From the NCBI GenBank assembly GCA_030655515.1, contig JAURVI010000041.1:17428-81427 (forward strand): a stretch of 64,000 bases of DNA, written 5' to 3'. Position 1 is the first letter of the stretch, and each line of letters starts with the position of its first letter. The stretch comes from Polaromonas sp. (lineage in GTDB: Bacteria > Pseudomonadota > Gammaproteobacteria > Burkholderiales > Burkholderiaceae_C). The translations under genes and the position numbers were made by a program. Below, piece by piece: positions 8,680 through 16,406 of this stretch. The notes beneath the pieces were generated by a model. That model was not told the DNA's origin, did not search any database, and worked only from the letters and a program-made list of their open reading frames with translations.

Positions 8680-9530
8680 AACCGGCGTCCCAGAAACACC
8701 CCCAACCAGGCCGCCAGCGCCAGCAAAATCCAGGGGTCGCGCAGCAGGTCGCGCGAGACGTCTTCGCCACGCCCCCGGTGGACCTGGTAGGCATAACGCA
8801 GCAAGGCGAAAATGACGATGGGCACGGTATAGAGCAGGCGCTCGCCATGCTGCAACTGCGCCTCCGGACTGGTCGCGAACAACCCATAGGTCATCAAGGT
8901 GGCCGTCATCGTCACGGCCATGAACATGTCCAGCAGGGCCGGCGGGTAATGTTCGAGCACGGCCCGCTGGTCGGCTTCGTGGTGAAAACTCTCGGCCTTG
9001 CGTTTTGAAAAACCGAGGAACAAGGCGATGAACAGCCCGGCCAGCAGCATCCAGCGCGAAGGCGCAATGCCCACCGCCAGCGTGCCGGCCAGCAGCCTGA
9101 GCATGAACCCCGAAGCAATGAGGGTCACATCGACCACCGGCACCTGCTTGAGCCGCCAGGAATAGGCCAGGTTCAGCCCCATGTAAATGCCCAGCAAGGC
9201 CAGCAGCTTCAGGTTGCCAGACGCCAGCCACAGGCCCGCCGCCAGCAGGGCCGCCGCCAGAGCCAGCGCGGCGGGTGGCGGCACGGCGCCGCTGGCCAGC
9301 GGCCGGTGGCGCTTGACCGGGTGCCGGGCATCGCTGGCGCGGTCATTCCAATCGTTGATGATGTACACCATGCTGGAGAAGCAGCAAAACGCGGCAAAGG
9401 CGTTCAGCACCTTCAGCGCCAGCGGCCCGTCATGCCAGCTTTCGCTGAACACCAGCCCGGCGAACACAAAGGCGTTCTTGAGCCATTGGTGGGGTCGCAT
9501 CAAGACGGCAAGACTGAGCAATAAGCGCAT
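8676..9530 (-). CDS. UbiA-family prenyltransferase (decaprenyl-phosphate phosphoribosyltransferase-like)
   Basis: This 284-residue membrane enzyme has the UbiA aspartate motif NDWNDRASD at about 59-67, followed by the HPVKRHRPLASG signature. A second acidic site follows later (KRKAESFHHE). The spacing and the RPLASG block resemble decaprenyl-phosphate phosphoribosyltransferases (DPPR synthase) more than ubiquinone-type UbiA. That enzyme joins polyprenyl phosphate to PRPP. It is the first gene of a four-gene minus-strand unit, with the promoter region in 9531-9721. Without a tree, other UbiA specificities cannot be excluded. Confidence 0.85.
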   Translation of the reverse strand: MRLLLSLAVLMRPHQWLKNAFVFAGLVFSESWHDGPLALKVLNAFAAFCCFSSMVYIINDWNDRASDARHPVKRHRPLASGAVPPPAALALAAALLAAGLWLASGNLKLLALLGIYMGLNLAYSWRLKQVPVVDVTLIASGFMLRLLAGTLAVGIAPSRWMLLAGLFIALFLGFSKRKAESFHHEADQRAVLEHYPPALLDMFMAVTMTATLMTYGLFATSPEAQLQHGERLLYTVPIVIFALLRYAYQVHRGRGEDVSRDLLRDPWILLALAAWLGVFLGRRF

Positions 9531-9584
9531 GGGAATGGGGGATGGTTCAAGTGTCGGTACCGCGTCCGGTCGGTTTCAACCGGG

Positions 9585-9622
9585 ATTGTCCAGATTGTCC
9601 ATTAACCCGGTATTGTCCATTA
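9585..9622. promoter_or_regulatory. Three phased direct repeats ATTGTCCA in a divergent promoter region
   Basis: ATTGTCCA occurs at 9585, 9594 and 9612; the last two extend to ATTGTCCATTA. Start-to-start distances are 9 and 18 bp. The cluster sits between the divergent UbiA unit and the aminopeptidase lipoprotein, where an activator or repressor site is plausible. No regulator can be assigned. Confidence 0.45.
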
Positions 9623-9721
9623 GGACGCGGCGGGCCGGCGGGTAGAGTGACGTGACGAGGCAATTGGCCTGCAGTACGCGCCGCCGGCGCTCTGAAACAA
9701 GATAGAGATAGGCCTTCGAAT

Positions 9722-10807
9722 ATGCCTTCAAAATACTTTCCCTGCGCCGCGCTGCTTGCCGCGGCCTTGCTGCCGGGCCTGTCCGGCTGCGCGAGCCTGG
9801 GCTACTACTGGCAGTCGGTCAGCGGCCATCTGCAACTGATGAACGCGGCGCGCCCGGTGCAGGACTGGCTCGGCGAAACCGGGACGCCTGAAAAACTCAA
9901 GGCACGGCTCGAACTCGCGCAGCGCATCCGCAGCTTTGCCGTCAGCGAACTCCGGTTGCCCGAGAACGCCGGCTACCGCCGTTATGCCGACCTGCGCCGC
10001 AGCGCAGCGGTCTGGAACGTGGTGGCGGCGCCCGCGCTGTCGCTGACGCTCAAGACCTGGTGCTTTCCGGTGGCCGGCTGTGTCGGCTACCGCGGCTATT
10101 TTGACGAGCAGCAGGCCCGCGCCGAGGCCGCGCGGCTGCAGGCCCGGGGGCTGGACGTCCATGTCCACGGCGTACCCGCCTACTCCACGCTGGGCTGGAT
10201 GAACTGGGCCGGCGGCGACCCCTTGCTGAACACCTTTGTGGGCTATCCCGAAGGCGAGCTGGCGAGCGTGATTTTTCACGAGCTGGCGCACCAGGTGGTC
10301 TACGCCAAAGACGACACGGTGTTCAACGAGTCCTTCGCAACGGCGGTCGAACGCCTGGGTGCCGCCCGCTGGCTGGCGGCCTTTGGCTCCGAAGCCGCGC
10401 AAAAAGACCACGCCGCGCTGAAGGAACGGCGCCGGCAGTTTCTCGCGCTGGCGCAGGCCACACGGCGTCAACTGGCCGAGATTTACAAGTCAGACAAGAC
10501 GCCAGCCTTTGATCCGCAAGCGCAACTAGCGATGAAAACAATAGCGATTGAAGACTTCCGGAAACGTTACGCCGGACTCAGGGCGTCCTGGGGCGGACCG
10601 ACCCACAACATGACTGGCTACGACCGCTGGGTTGCCCAGGCCAACAACGCCTCTTTCGGCGCGCAAGCCGCTTACGATGAGCTGGTGCCCGGCTTTGAAG
10701 CGCTGTTTGAGCGCGAAGGCGGCAACTGGCGGGCGTTTTATGATGCGGTCAAACGCTTGGCCACCATGCCCGCGGACGAGCGCCAGAAAATTCTGGCGAT
10801 GCGCTAA
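9722..10807 (+). CDS. Predicted aminopeptidase lipoprotein (PF10023 family)
   Basis: The N-terminus is a lipoprotein signal with lipobox LSGC (Cys about residue 23). Then come the family-typical GYYWQSVSGHLQL start and a zinc-protease HELAH at about residues 186-190, with a downstream glutamate in FNESFATAVE. This matches the uncharacterised Aminopep family (COG4324) of proteobacterial membrane-anchored metallopeptidases. The mature protein should sit in the periplasm, anchored to a membrane by its acylated cysteine. It is followed after 25 bp by a PHA-system protein gene, so the two may be co-transcribed. Substrate unknown. Confidence 0.9.
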   Translation: MPSKYFPCAALLAAALLPGLSGCASLGYYWQSVSGHLQLMNAARPVQDWLGETGTPEKLKARLELAQRIRSFAVSELRLPENAGYRRYADLRRSAAVWNVVAAPALSLTLKTWCFPVAGCVGYRGYFDEQQARAEAARLQARGLDVHVHGVPAYSTLGWMNWAGGDPLLNTFVGYPEGELASVIFHELAHQVVYAKDDTVFNESFATAVERLGAARWLAAFGSEAAQKDHAALKERRRQFLALAQATRRQLAEIYKSDKTPAFDPQAQLAMKTIAIEDFRKRYAGLRASWGGPTHNMTGYDRWVAQANNASFGAQAAYDELVPGFEALFEREGGNWRAFYDAVKRLATMPADERQKILAMR

Positions 10808-10832
10808 ACCCCCGACATGACGGAGACGACCG

Positions 10833-11156
10833 ATGGCAGATATCCATATCGAACGCGAACACCCCCTGGGCCTGCCCGAGGCGCGCAAAGTGGCGTTCAA
10901 ATGGGCCGAACAGGTCGAAGAAAAATTCGACATGCAATGCACTTATGAAGAAGGCGACACCTGCGACGAAGTGAGCTTCACCCGCTCCGGCGTCAAGGGC
11001 ACGCTCATGGTCGCCAAAGACCGGTTTGTGCTGGACGCCCACCTGGGCTTTTTGCTGGGCGCCTTCAAGGACAGGATCGAAAGCGAAATCGTCAAGAACC
11101 TCGATGCGCTGATCAACAAAGCACCGGCCGCCAAAAAGAAACCCGCAGTGAAATGA
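10833..11156 (+). CDS. Polyhydroxyalkanoic acid system family protein
   Basis: This small 107-residue protein starts MADIHIEREHPLGLPEARKVA, includes VSFTRSGVKGTLMV and FVLDAHLGFLLGAF, and ends in a lysine-rich tail (AAKKKPAVK). It matches the PHA_gran_rgn family (PF09650), often found with PHA synthase or phasins. The name reflects association with polyhydroxyalkanoate genes; biochemical role is not established. The phasin gene at 18364 indicates that the organism makes PHA granules. Confidence 0.85.
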   Translation: MADIHIEREHPLGLPEARKVAFKWAEQVEEKFDMQCTYEEGDTCDEVSFTRSGVKGTLMVAKDRFVLDAHLGFLLGAFKDRIESEIVKNLDALINKAPAAKKKPAVK

Positions 11157-11172
11157 TCGCTCAGAGCCGGCT

Positions 11173-11325
11173 GTGCCCGGCTTCGCGCCCAAGCTCTCCG
11201 CCACACCCGGCGGCCAGCGCCGCAACGCGCCGACGCTGGGGCAGGACACCGATGCGGTCCTGCGTGAAGCCGGTTTGACGGAAGAGAAAATCAGCGCACC
11301 GAGGCTGCGCGGGACAGTGGCTTGA
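11173..11325 (+). pseudogene. C-terminal remnant of a CaiB/BaiF (class III) CoA-transferase
   Basis: The plus strand reads PGFAPKLSATPGGQRRNAP, then TLGQDTDAVLREAGLTEEKI, to a TGA at 11325. This is the usual C-terminal tail of class III CoA-transferases (pattern PxLSxTPG..GPxLGxHTDxVLxELG). The catalytic body is missing: upstream is the PHA-system gene. It looks like a decayed or recombined gene end. Confidence 0.7.
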
Positions 11326-11416
11326 TGGTGAGCAAGACAGGGTCGCTACTGGATTCATAGCATCTTGCGCCCCCCCACGCAAGGGCCGAAGATCTATTTC
11401 TCCTTGAACCGAAGCT

Positions 11417-11671
11417 TCAGCTCAGGGACTCGATCAGGTCGATGTACTGCTGCATCGCATCTTCCTTCGACGTGCCCTGGAGGCTGTTCCAGGCGTCCCA
11501 CTTGGCCCCGGCCACCATGTCGCCGAAGCCGGGCTTTTTGTCGGCGATGTCGCCGCTGCTCCCCTGTTTGTACAGCGCATAAATTTTCAAAAGGGTGGCG
11601 TTGTCGGGCCGCTCGCTGAGGTTTTTCGAGTCAAGCATGGCTTTGTCAAAGGCAGCTTTCAGGTCTGGCAT
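11417..11671 (-). CDS. Acyl-CoA-binding protein (ACBP)
   Basis: This 84-residue protein has the ACBP signature: LKAAFDKAM, LLKIYALYKQGSSGD, KPGFGDMVAGAKWDAWNSL. The tyrosine/lysine pair in LYKQ and the later KWDAW are ligand-contact positions in the family. ACBPs buffer and carry long-chain acyl-CoAs in the cytoplasm; in bacteria they are sporadic and common in Burkholderiales. The ATG at 11671 follows a GGAGCACC ribosome-binding site, so the longer track start is unlikely. It fits the fatty-acid/PHA theme of the surrounding genes. Confidence 0.92.
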   Translation of the reverse strand: MPDLKAAFDKAMLDSKNLSERPDNATLLKIYALYKQGSSGDIADKKPGFGDMVAGAKWDAWNSLQGTSKEDAMQQYIDLIESLS

Positions 11672-11763
11672 GAAGGTGCTCCGTGAAGTGGGTGGGGTGT
11701 CGAGGAATTCGTGCCATGCGCTGCCTGCCGTGCGCAAACCGCTCTAGAATCGACAGTCATTCT

Positions 11764-12567
11764 ATGTCCGAACGACCGCCAGGCAAACCGCCAAAATCCC
11801 TTGCGCCTTCCGGCGGCACCGTTCGCCTGAACAAACGCATGGCCGAACTGGGCCTGTGCTCGCGCCGCGAGGCCGATGACTGGATTGCGCGGGGCTGGGT
11901 CCGCGTCAATGGCGCGTCCGCCGTGATGGGCCAGCCGGTGGCGCCGGATGCGCGCATCGACGTGGCGCGCGAAGCCCAGCAGCAGCAGCGCCAGCAGGTC
12001 ACGATTTTGCTCAACAAGCCGGTCGGCTACGTCAGCGGCCAGGCCGAAGACGGGCACGAGCCGGCGGTGGCGCTGGTGCAACCAGGCAACCGCTGGAACC
12101 AGTGCAGCAGCCGGATGCGCTGGGGCCATGAGCAACTGCGTGGCCTGGCGCCGGCGGGCCGGTTGGACATCGACTCGATTGGTTTGCTGGTGCTGACGCA
12201 GGACGGCCGCGTCGCGCGCCAGTTGATCGGCGAAGACTCGGAGATTGAAAAAGAATACCTGGTGCGTGTCAGTTTCGGCGCGGAAAGTGTCAACGTGCAA
12301 GCCGTCTTTCCGGCCGGGCAACTGGCCCGCCTGCGCCACGGCCTGAGCCTGGACGGCGAGGCCCTGAAGCCGGCGCGTGTCGAATGGCAAAACCCCGAGC
12401 AACTGCGCTTTGTGCTCAAGGAGGGGAAAAAGCGCCAGATCCGCCGCATGTGTGAACAGGTCGGTTTGTTGGTCACCGGTCTGAAACGCGTGCGCATAGG
12501 CCGGGTCAATCTGGGCCACCTGCCGGTCGGTCAGTGGCGCTACCTGGCGCCGCATGAGCGCTTTTAA
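11764..12567 (+). CDS. 23S rRNA pseudouridine synthase, RluF/RluB-like
   Basis: An N-terminal S4 RNA-binding domain ([21 protein letters not shown]) is followed by the RsuA-family catalytic motif [11 protein letters not shown], where the first aspartate is the nucleophile. [13 protein letters not shown] follows near the end. The 267-residue length fits RluF-like enzymes that convert uridine to pseudouridine in 23S rRNA. I chose the ATG at 11764. RluB, RluE and RluF cannot be told apart confidently, although the [15 protein letters not shown] start favours RluF-type. Confidence 0.88.
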   Translation: MSERPPGKPPKSLAPSGGTVRLNKRMAELGLCSRREADDWIARGWVRVNGASAVMGQPVAPDARIDVAREAQQQQRQQVTILLNKPVGYVSGQAEDGHEPAVALVQPGNRWNQCSSRMRWGHEQLRGLAPAGRLDIDSIGLLVLTQDGRVARQLIGEDSEIEKEYLVRVSFGAESVNVQAVFPAGQLARLRHGLSLDGEALKPARVEWQNPEQLRFVLKEGKKRQIRRMCEQVGLLVTGLKRVRIGRVNLGHLPVGQWRYLAPHERF

Positions 12568-12599
12568 ACAGCGCAGGGTTCACTTTTCGGCGGCGCTAA

Positions 12600-12718
12600 G
12601 GCTACGCTGAATAAGTCCGTTCGCGTTGAGCCTGTCGAAACGCTGCCCTTGCAAATCAACAAGTTGCGAAGGACTTCGACAGGCTCAGTCCGAACGGGGA
12701 GACTTATTCAGCATTGCC
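12600..12718 (+). repeat. 119-bp MITE copy A with CTAA target duplication
   Basis: The element begins GGCTACGCTGAATAAGTC and ends GACTTATTCAGCATTGCC, giving imperfect terminal inverted repeats. It is flanked by direct CTAA (12596-12599 and 12719-12722). Internal arms CGACAGGCTCA and TGAGCCTGTCG make it a long hairpin. Copy B at 14867 is its reverse complement with about two differences. The ends and the YTAR-type 4-bp target duplication point to an IS5-family origin; no transposase is inside. Confidence 0.85.
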
Positions 12719-12736
12719 CTAACCGGCGGTTCGGCG

Positions 12737-12765
12737 CTTGAAAAAGCGATGCGCCAGCCCAATTT
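12737..12765 (+). promoter_or_regulatory. Sigma-32 heat-shock promoter of htpG
   Basis: CTTGAAA (12737-12743), a 14-bp spacer and CCCAATTT (12758-12765) match the RpoH consensus CTTGAAA-N13/14-CCCCATNT closely. Transcription would start near 12772, leaving a leader of about 70 nt. The box lies only 18 bp from the end of MITE copy A. Confidence 0.75.
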
Positions 12766-12842
12766 CGTATAGTTGGCGGTCTTCCGGCGTGGACCTCCGC
12801 CGTTTGTACGAATTTTTTAGTTACCCTTCTTTTTCAAACCAC

Positions 12843-14723
12843 ATGAGCAAGCAAACCCTTTCCTTTCAAACCGAAGTCGCCCAGTTGTTGAACCTGGTCA
12901 CCCACTCGCTGTATTCCAATCCGGACATTTTCCTGCGCGAACTGATCTCCAACGCTTCTGACGCCTGCGACAAACTGCGCTTTGAAGGGCTGAACAACGC
13001 GGCGCTGTACGAAGATGCGCCCAGCCTGGAAGTGCGGGTGAGTTTCGACAAGGCGGCCAAGACGCTGATCATCAGCGACAACGGCATCGGCCTGTCGCAG
13101 CAGGAGGCCATCGACAACCTCGGCACCATCGCCAAAAGCGGCACACGCGACTTCATGGCCAAACTCTCGGGCGACCAGAAAAACGACGCGCAACTGATCG
13201 GCCAGTTCGGCGTCGGGTTTTATTCGGGCTTTATCGTGGCCGACACAATCACCGTCGAAAGCCGCCGCGCGGGCCTGCCGGCCAGCGAAGGCGTGCGCTG
13301 GACCAGCGCCGGCACCGGCGACTTCGAAGTCGAGACGATTGAGCGCGCGCCGCGCGGCTCCAGCGTCATCCTGCACCTGAAGGACGATGCCGCCGAGTAC
13401 CTCAACACCTGGAAGCTCAAAAGCATCATCAGCAAATACTCCGACCATATTTCCCTGCCCATCCTGATGAAAAAGGAAGAGTGGAAGGAGGGCGAGAAGG
13501 ATCAGCCCGGCGAGATGGTCACCACCGACGAATGGGAAACGGTCAATCAGGCCGCGGCCTTGTGGACGCGTGCCAAGAAAGACATCACCGCGGCCCAGTA
13601 CGACGAGTTCTACAAGCAGATCAGCTACGACCAGAATCCGCCGCTGGCCAGCACCCACAACCGCGTGGAAGGCGCGACCGAATACACCCAGTTGCTTTTC
13701 ATCCCGGCCAAGGCGCCGATGGACCTGTTCAACCGCGACAAGGCCGCCGGTGTCAAGCTCTACGTCAAGCGTGTGTTCATCATGGACGACGCCCAGGCGC
13801 TGATGCCGACCTACCTGCGTTTTGTCAAAGGCGTGGTCGATTCGTCCGACCTGCCGCTCAACGTCTCACGCGAGCTGCTGCAGGAAAGCCGCGCCGTCAA
13901 GGCCATTCGCGAAGGCTGCACCAAACGCGTGCTGTCGATGATCGAAGACCTGGCCGCCAACGAACCGGAAAAGTTTGCCGGCTTCTACGCCGAGTTCGGC
14001 GCGGTGCTCAAGGAAGGCCTGGGCGAAGACTTCGCCAACCGGGATCGGCTGGCCAAACTGCTGCGTTTCGCGAGTTCGACGACCGACACCGTGACGGTCG
14101 GCTTTGCCGACTACAAGGCGCGCATGAAGGACGGCCAGGACGCGATTTACTACATCACGGCCGACACCCAGGCGGCAGCCAAAAACAGCCCGCAGCTTGA
14201 AATCTTCCGCAAGAAAGGCATCGAAGTGCTGTTGATGACCGACCGGGTGGACGAGTGGGCGCTGAGCTACCTGAACGAATTCGACGGCACGCCGCTGCAG
14301 TCCGTCGCCAAAGGCGCGGTGGACCTGGGCAAGCTGCAGGACGAGGACGAGAAAAAAGCCGCTGAAGAAGCGCAGACCCGGTTCAAGCCCATTCTCGACA
14401 AGCTCAAGGAAGCCTTGAAGGACAAGGCCCAGGACGTGCGCGCGACCACGCGGCTGGTCGATTCGCCGGCCTGCCTGGTGGTGCAGGACGGTGGCATGTC
14501 CACGCAACTGGCGCGCATGCTCAAACAGGCCGGCCAGGCCGCGCCCGAGGTCAAGCCGATTCTGGAAATCAATGCCCAGCACCCGCTGGTCAAAAAGCTC
14601 GAAGGCAGCGAGCACTTCGATGATCTGGCCCACATCCTGTTCGACCAGGCCTTGCTGGCCGAAGGCGGCTTGCCGGATGATCCTTCGGCCTATGTGAAAC
14701 GGGTGAACGCTCTGCTGGTTTAG
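12843..14723 (+). CDS. htpG: Chaperone protein HtpG (Hsp90)
   Basis: This full-length 626-residue Hsp90 has an N-terminal GHKL ATPase domain with [26 protein letters not shown] and [11 protein letters not shown]. The middle domain includes [11 protein letters not shown] and [11 protein letters not shown], and a C-terminal dimerisation domain follows. It is a cytosolic ATP-dependent chaperone induced by heat. The ATG at 12843 ([16 protein letters not shown]) matches the family start. No good Shine-Dalgarno precedes it (CTTTTTCAAACCAC). A sigma-32-like promoter lies upstream, and inverted copies of one MITE flank the gene on both sides. Confidence 0.98.
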   Translation: MSKQTLSFQTEVAQLLNLVTHSLYSNPDIFLRELISNASDACDKLRFEGLNNAALYEDAPSLEVRVSFDKAAKTLIISDNGIGLSQQEAIDNLGTIAKSGTRDFMAKLSGDQKNDAQLIGQFGVGFYSGFIVADTITVESRRAGLPASEGVRWTSAGTGDFEVETIERAPRGSSVILHLKDDAAEYLNTWKLKSIISKYSDHISLPILMKKEEWKEGEKDQPGEMVTTDEWETVNQAAALWTRAKKDITAAQYDEFYKQISYDQNPPLASTHNRVEGATEYTQLLFIPAKAPMDLFNRDKAAGVKLYVKRVFIMDDAQALMPTYLRFVKGVVDSSDLPLNVSRELLQESRAVKAIREGCTKRVLSMIEDLAANEPEKFAGFYAEFGAVLKEGLGEDFANRDRLAKLLRFASSTTDTVTVGFADYKARMKDGQDAIYYITADTQAAAKNSPQLEIFRKKGIEVLLMTDRVDEWALSYLNEFDGTPLQSVAKGAVDLGKLQDEDEKKAAEEAQTRFKPILDKLKEALKDKAQDVRATTRLVDSPACLVVQDGGMSTQLARMLKQAGQAAPEVKPILEINAQHPLVKKLEGSEHFDDLAHILFDQALLAEGGLPDDPSAYVKRVNALLV

Positions 14724-14749
14724 AACTTGTCCGATGTGTTGGCACGCCG

Positions 14750-14818
14750 GCGCACCTGGCGGGTGAGATTGCCAAGGGTATGAAGGCGCTTGAAGACATG
14801 CTTGCAAAAGAAGTTTGA
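14750..14818 (+). pseudogene. Possible 3-prime gene remnant (AHLAGEIAKGMKALEDML)
   Basis: Downstream of htpG the plus strand reads AHLAGEIAKGMKALEDMLAK and two further codons to a TGA at 14818, with no start codon in a useful position. It looks like the tail of a lost gene, perhaps removed when the MITE or htpG segment moved. The parent family is not recognised. Confidence 0.3.
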
Positions 14819-14866
14819 GTATCAAACAATGGTGAAATAGTGACTCAAATTTCATGAAACAGTTAA

Positions 14867-14985
14867 GGCAATGCTGAATAAGTCTCCCCGTTCGGACTGA
14901 GCCTGTCGAAGTCCTTCGCAAGTTGTTGATTTGCAAGGGCAGCGTTTCGACAGGCTCAACGCGAACGGACTTATTCAGCGTAGCC
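14867..14985 (-). repeat. 119-bp MITE copy B, inverted relative to copy A, with TTAA target duplication
   Basis: The element runs GGCAATGCTGAATAAGTC to GACTTATTCAGCGTAGCC and is flanked by TTAA (14863-14866 and 14986-14989). It equals the reverse complement of copy A over the same 119 bp with about one internal difference (AAGTTG against AACTTG). Each copy has its own target duplication, so they were two separate insertions. Confidence 0.85.
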
Positions 14986-15005
14986 TTAAAACTTCACCAA
15001 GCTTC

Positions 15006-15031
15006 CCATCGCCATCGCCATCGCCATCGCC
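15006..15031. repeat. Short tandem repeat (CCATCG)4
   Basis: Four perfect CCATCG hexamers plus CCA lie just after MITE copy B. It is a simple-sequence tract outside recognised genes. Confidence 0.7.
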
Positions 15032-15063
15032 AACCAGCTTCTACGCTCATTGAAAGACTAAGC

Positions 15064-15246
15064 ATGCCGGCGAAGCCATCATGGTCACCTCACGTCAGCA
15101 GCCACGCTGATGCCGATGCCGCCATGGAACTCTTGCTTCGCATTGAAGATCAAGTCGATAGTTTGTCAGACCCCAACGCGGATGACCCAGGCTTCGACAC
15201 TCCGACAAGCTCAGGACAGGCCAGGCTCAGCCCGAACGGTATCTGA
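15064..15246 (+). CDS. Small hypothetical protein, doubtful
   Basis: A 60-residue frame (MPAKPSWSPHVSSHADADAA) includes a short acidic helix-like part, MELLLRIEDQVDSLSDPNADD. It ends inside a repeat of the CGACAAGCTCAGGACAGG type. The last 20 codons come from that repeat, so if a gene exists its natural C-terminus was replaced. No family recognised; it may be a chance frame. Confidence 0.3.
   Translation: MPAKPSWSPHVSSHADADAAMELLLRIEDQVDSLSDPNADDPGFDTPTSSGQARLSPNGI
15192..15239. repeat. Comamonadaceae-type intergenic repeat fragment
   Basis: CTTCGACACTCCGACAAGCT and then AGGCTCAGCCCGAACGG resemble the internal arms of the two MITEs (AGGCTCAGTCCGAACGG), but without the GCTGAATAAGTC ends. It is a related but separate repeat module. 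Confidence 0.55.
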
Positions 15247-15258
15247 GCAGCAACGACG

Positions 15259-16305
15259 TCACGCCACCAGCGGCGCTTCCTGCATCGCCTCAAGCTGCTC
15301 TTGCAGCATATCGACCTGGCCTTTCCAGTAGTCGCTGGAGCCGAACCACGGGAAGTTGATCGGAAAGATCGGGTCCTGCCAGCGCTGGGCCAGCCAGGCG
15401 CTGTAATGCACCAGGCGCAGGGTGCGCAGCGGCTCGATCAGGGCCAGTTCGCGCCGGTCGAACGCGCGGAACTCTTCGTACCCGTCCACCAGTGCGCCCA
15501 ACTGCCGCAAGCACTGGGCGCGCTCACCGGACAGCAGCATCCACAAGTCCTGCACCGCGGGGCCGCTGCGCGCGTCGTCCAGATCGACGAAGTGCGGGCC
15601 GGCACCCTCCACGCCTTCGGGCGTCCACAAAATATTGCCGGGATGGCAGTCGCCGTGCAGGCGCAGGGTGCGGATGTCGCCCACACTGTCGAACACGGCC
15701 TGCACCACCTTCATCGCTTCTTCAAAGGCCTTGAGCCAACGCGATTCCATGTCCAGCGGCAGGTAGTGGCCTGCCAGCAGCACGTCACGGCTGGCGTGGC
15801 CGAAGGTTTGCAGGTTGAGCGCGGGGCGGTGTTCAAAATGCCGGGAACTGCCGACCGTGTGGATGCGCGCCAGGAAGCGGCCAATCCATTCGAGCACGTT
15901 GAAATCCTCCAGCTCCGGGCGGCGGCCGCCGCGGCGCGGCGACACGCTGAAGCTGAAGCCGTCAAAGTGGTGCAGGGTGCTGCCGTTCAGGACAAGCGCG
16001 CCGACCACCGGGATTTCGGCGGCCATCAGCTCGGCGGCAAAAGCGTGCTCTTCCAGTATCTGCGCATCGCTCCAGCGCCCGGGCCGGTAAAACTTGGCGA
16101 CGACGATGTCGCCGACGGCGCCGGCACCCGCCGGGGGTTCAAGGTGAATCTGGTAAACGCGGTTTTCGTAGCTCGACAGCGCCATCAGGCGCCCGTCGCC
16201 GTACAGGCCCACGCCGGCCAGCGCGTCGAGCACCACGTCGGGGGTGAGTTTTTCGTAGGCGTGTACCGCCTCTTGGGTCGCTGCGGCCGGGTGATTCTCA
16301 GTCAT
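15259..16305 (-). CDS. srkA: Stress response kinase A, SrkA/YihE-like Ser/Thr protein kinase
   Basis: This 348-residue protein has the aminoglycoside-phosphotransferase-like kinase fold of SrkA (YihE/RdoA): a start like LTPDVVLDALAGVGLYGDGR, the family-typical ENRVYQI strand and VVAKFYRPGRWS with the ATP-contacting lysine. The catalytic LHGDCHPGNILW and metal-binding VDLDDARSGP follow. In Escherichia coli this kinase protects cells under stress and is linked to the Cpx response. The ATG at 16305 (MTENHPAAATQ) is preferred over the upstream M. It stands alone on the minus strand between plus-strand genes. Confidence 0.92.
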   Translation of the reverse strand: MTENHPAAATQEAVHAYEKLTPDVVLDALAGVGLYGDGRLMALSSYENRVYQIHLEPPAGAGAVGDIVVAKFYRPGRWSDAQILEEHAFAAELMAAEIPVVGALVLNGSTLHHFDGFSFSVSPRRGGRRPELEDFNVLEWIGRFLARIHTVGSSRHFEHRPALNLQTFGHASRDVLLAGHYLPLDMESRWLKAFEEAMKVVQAVFDSVGDIRTLRLHGDCHPGNILWTPEGVEGAGPHFVDLDDARSGPAVQDLWMLLSGERAQCLRQLGALVDGYEEFRAFDRRELALIEPLRTLRLVHYSAWLAQRWQDPIFPINFPWFGSSDYWKGQVDMLQEQLEAMQEAPLVA

Positions 16306-16406
16306 GCCCGATTGTCGGTGCAATCAGGGCCGCTTGTAACCGCGGCATGGCGCGAATGGCGGGTTGTTAGCATACGGTACCCACCTGCCGGGAATGCTGC
16401 TGCCTG

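Noticed and set aside
12596-14989. Composite transposon carrying htpG
   Set aside because: The flanking elements have different target duplications (CTAA and TTAA) and no transposase lies between them, so they are two independent insertions rather than proof of one mobile unit.
15006-15031. CRISPR-like repeat tract
   Set aside because: The units are 6-bp tandem copies with no spacers and no cas genes nearby.
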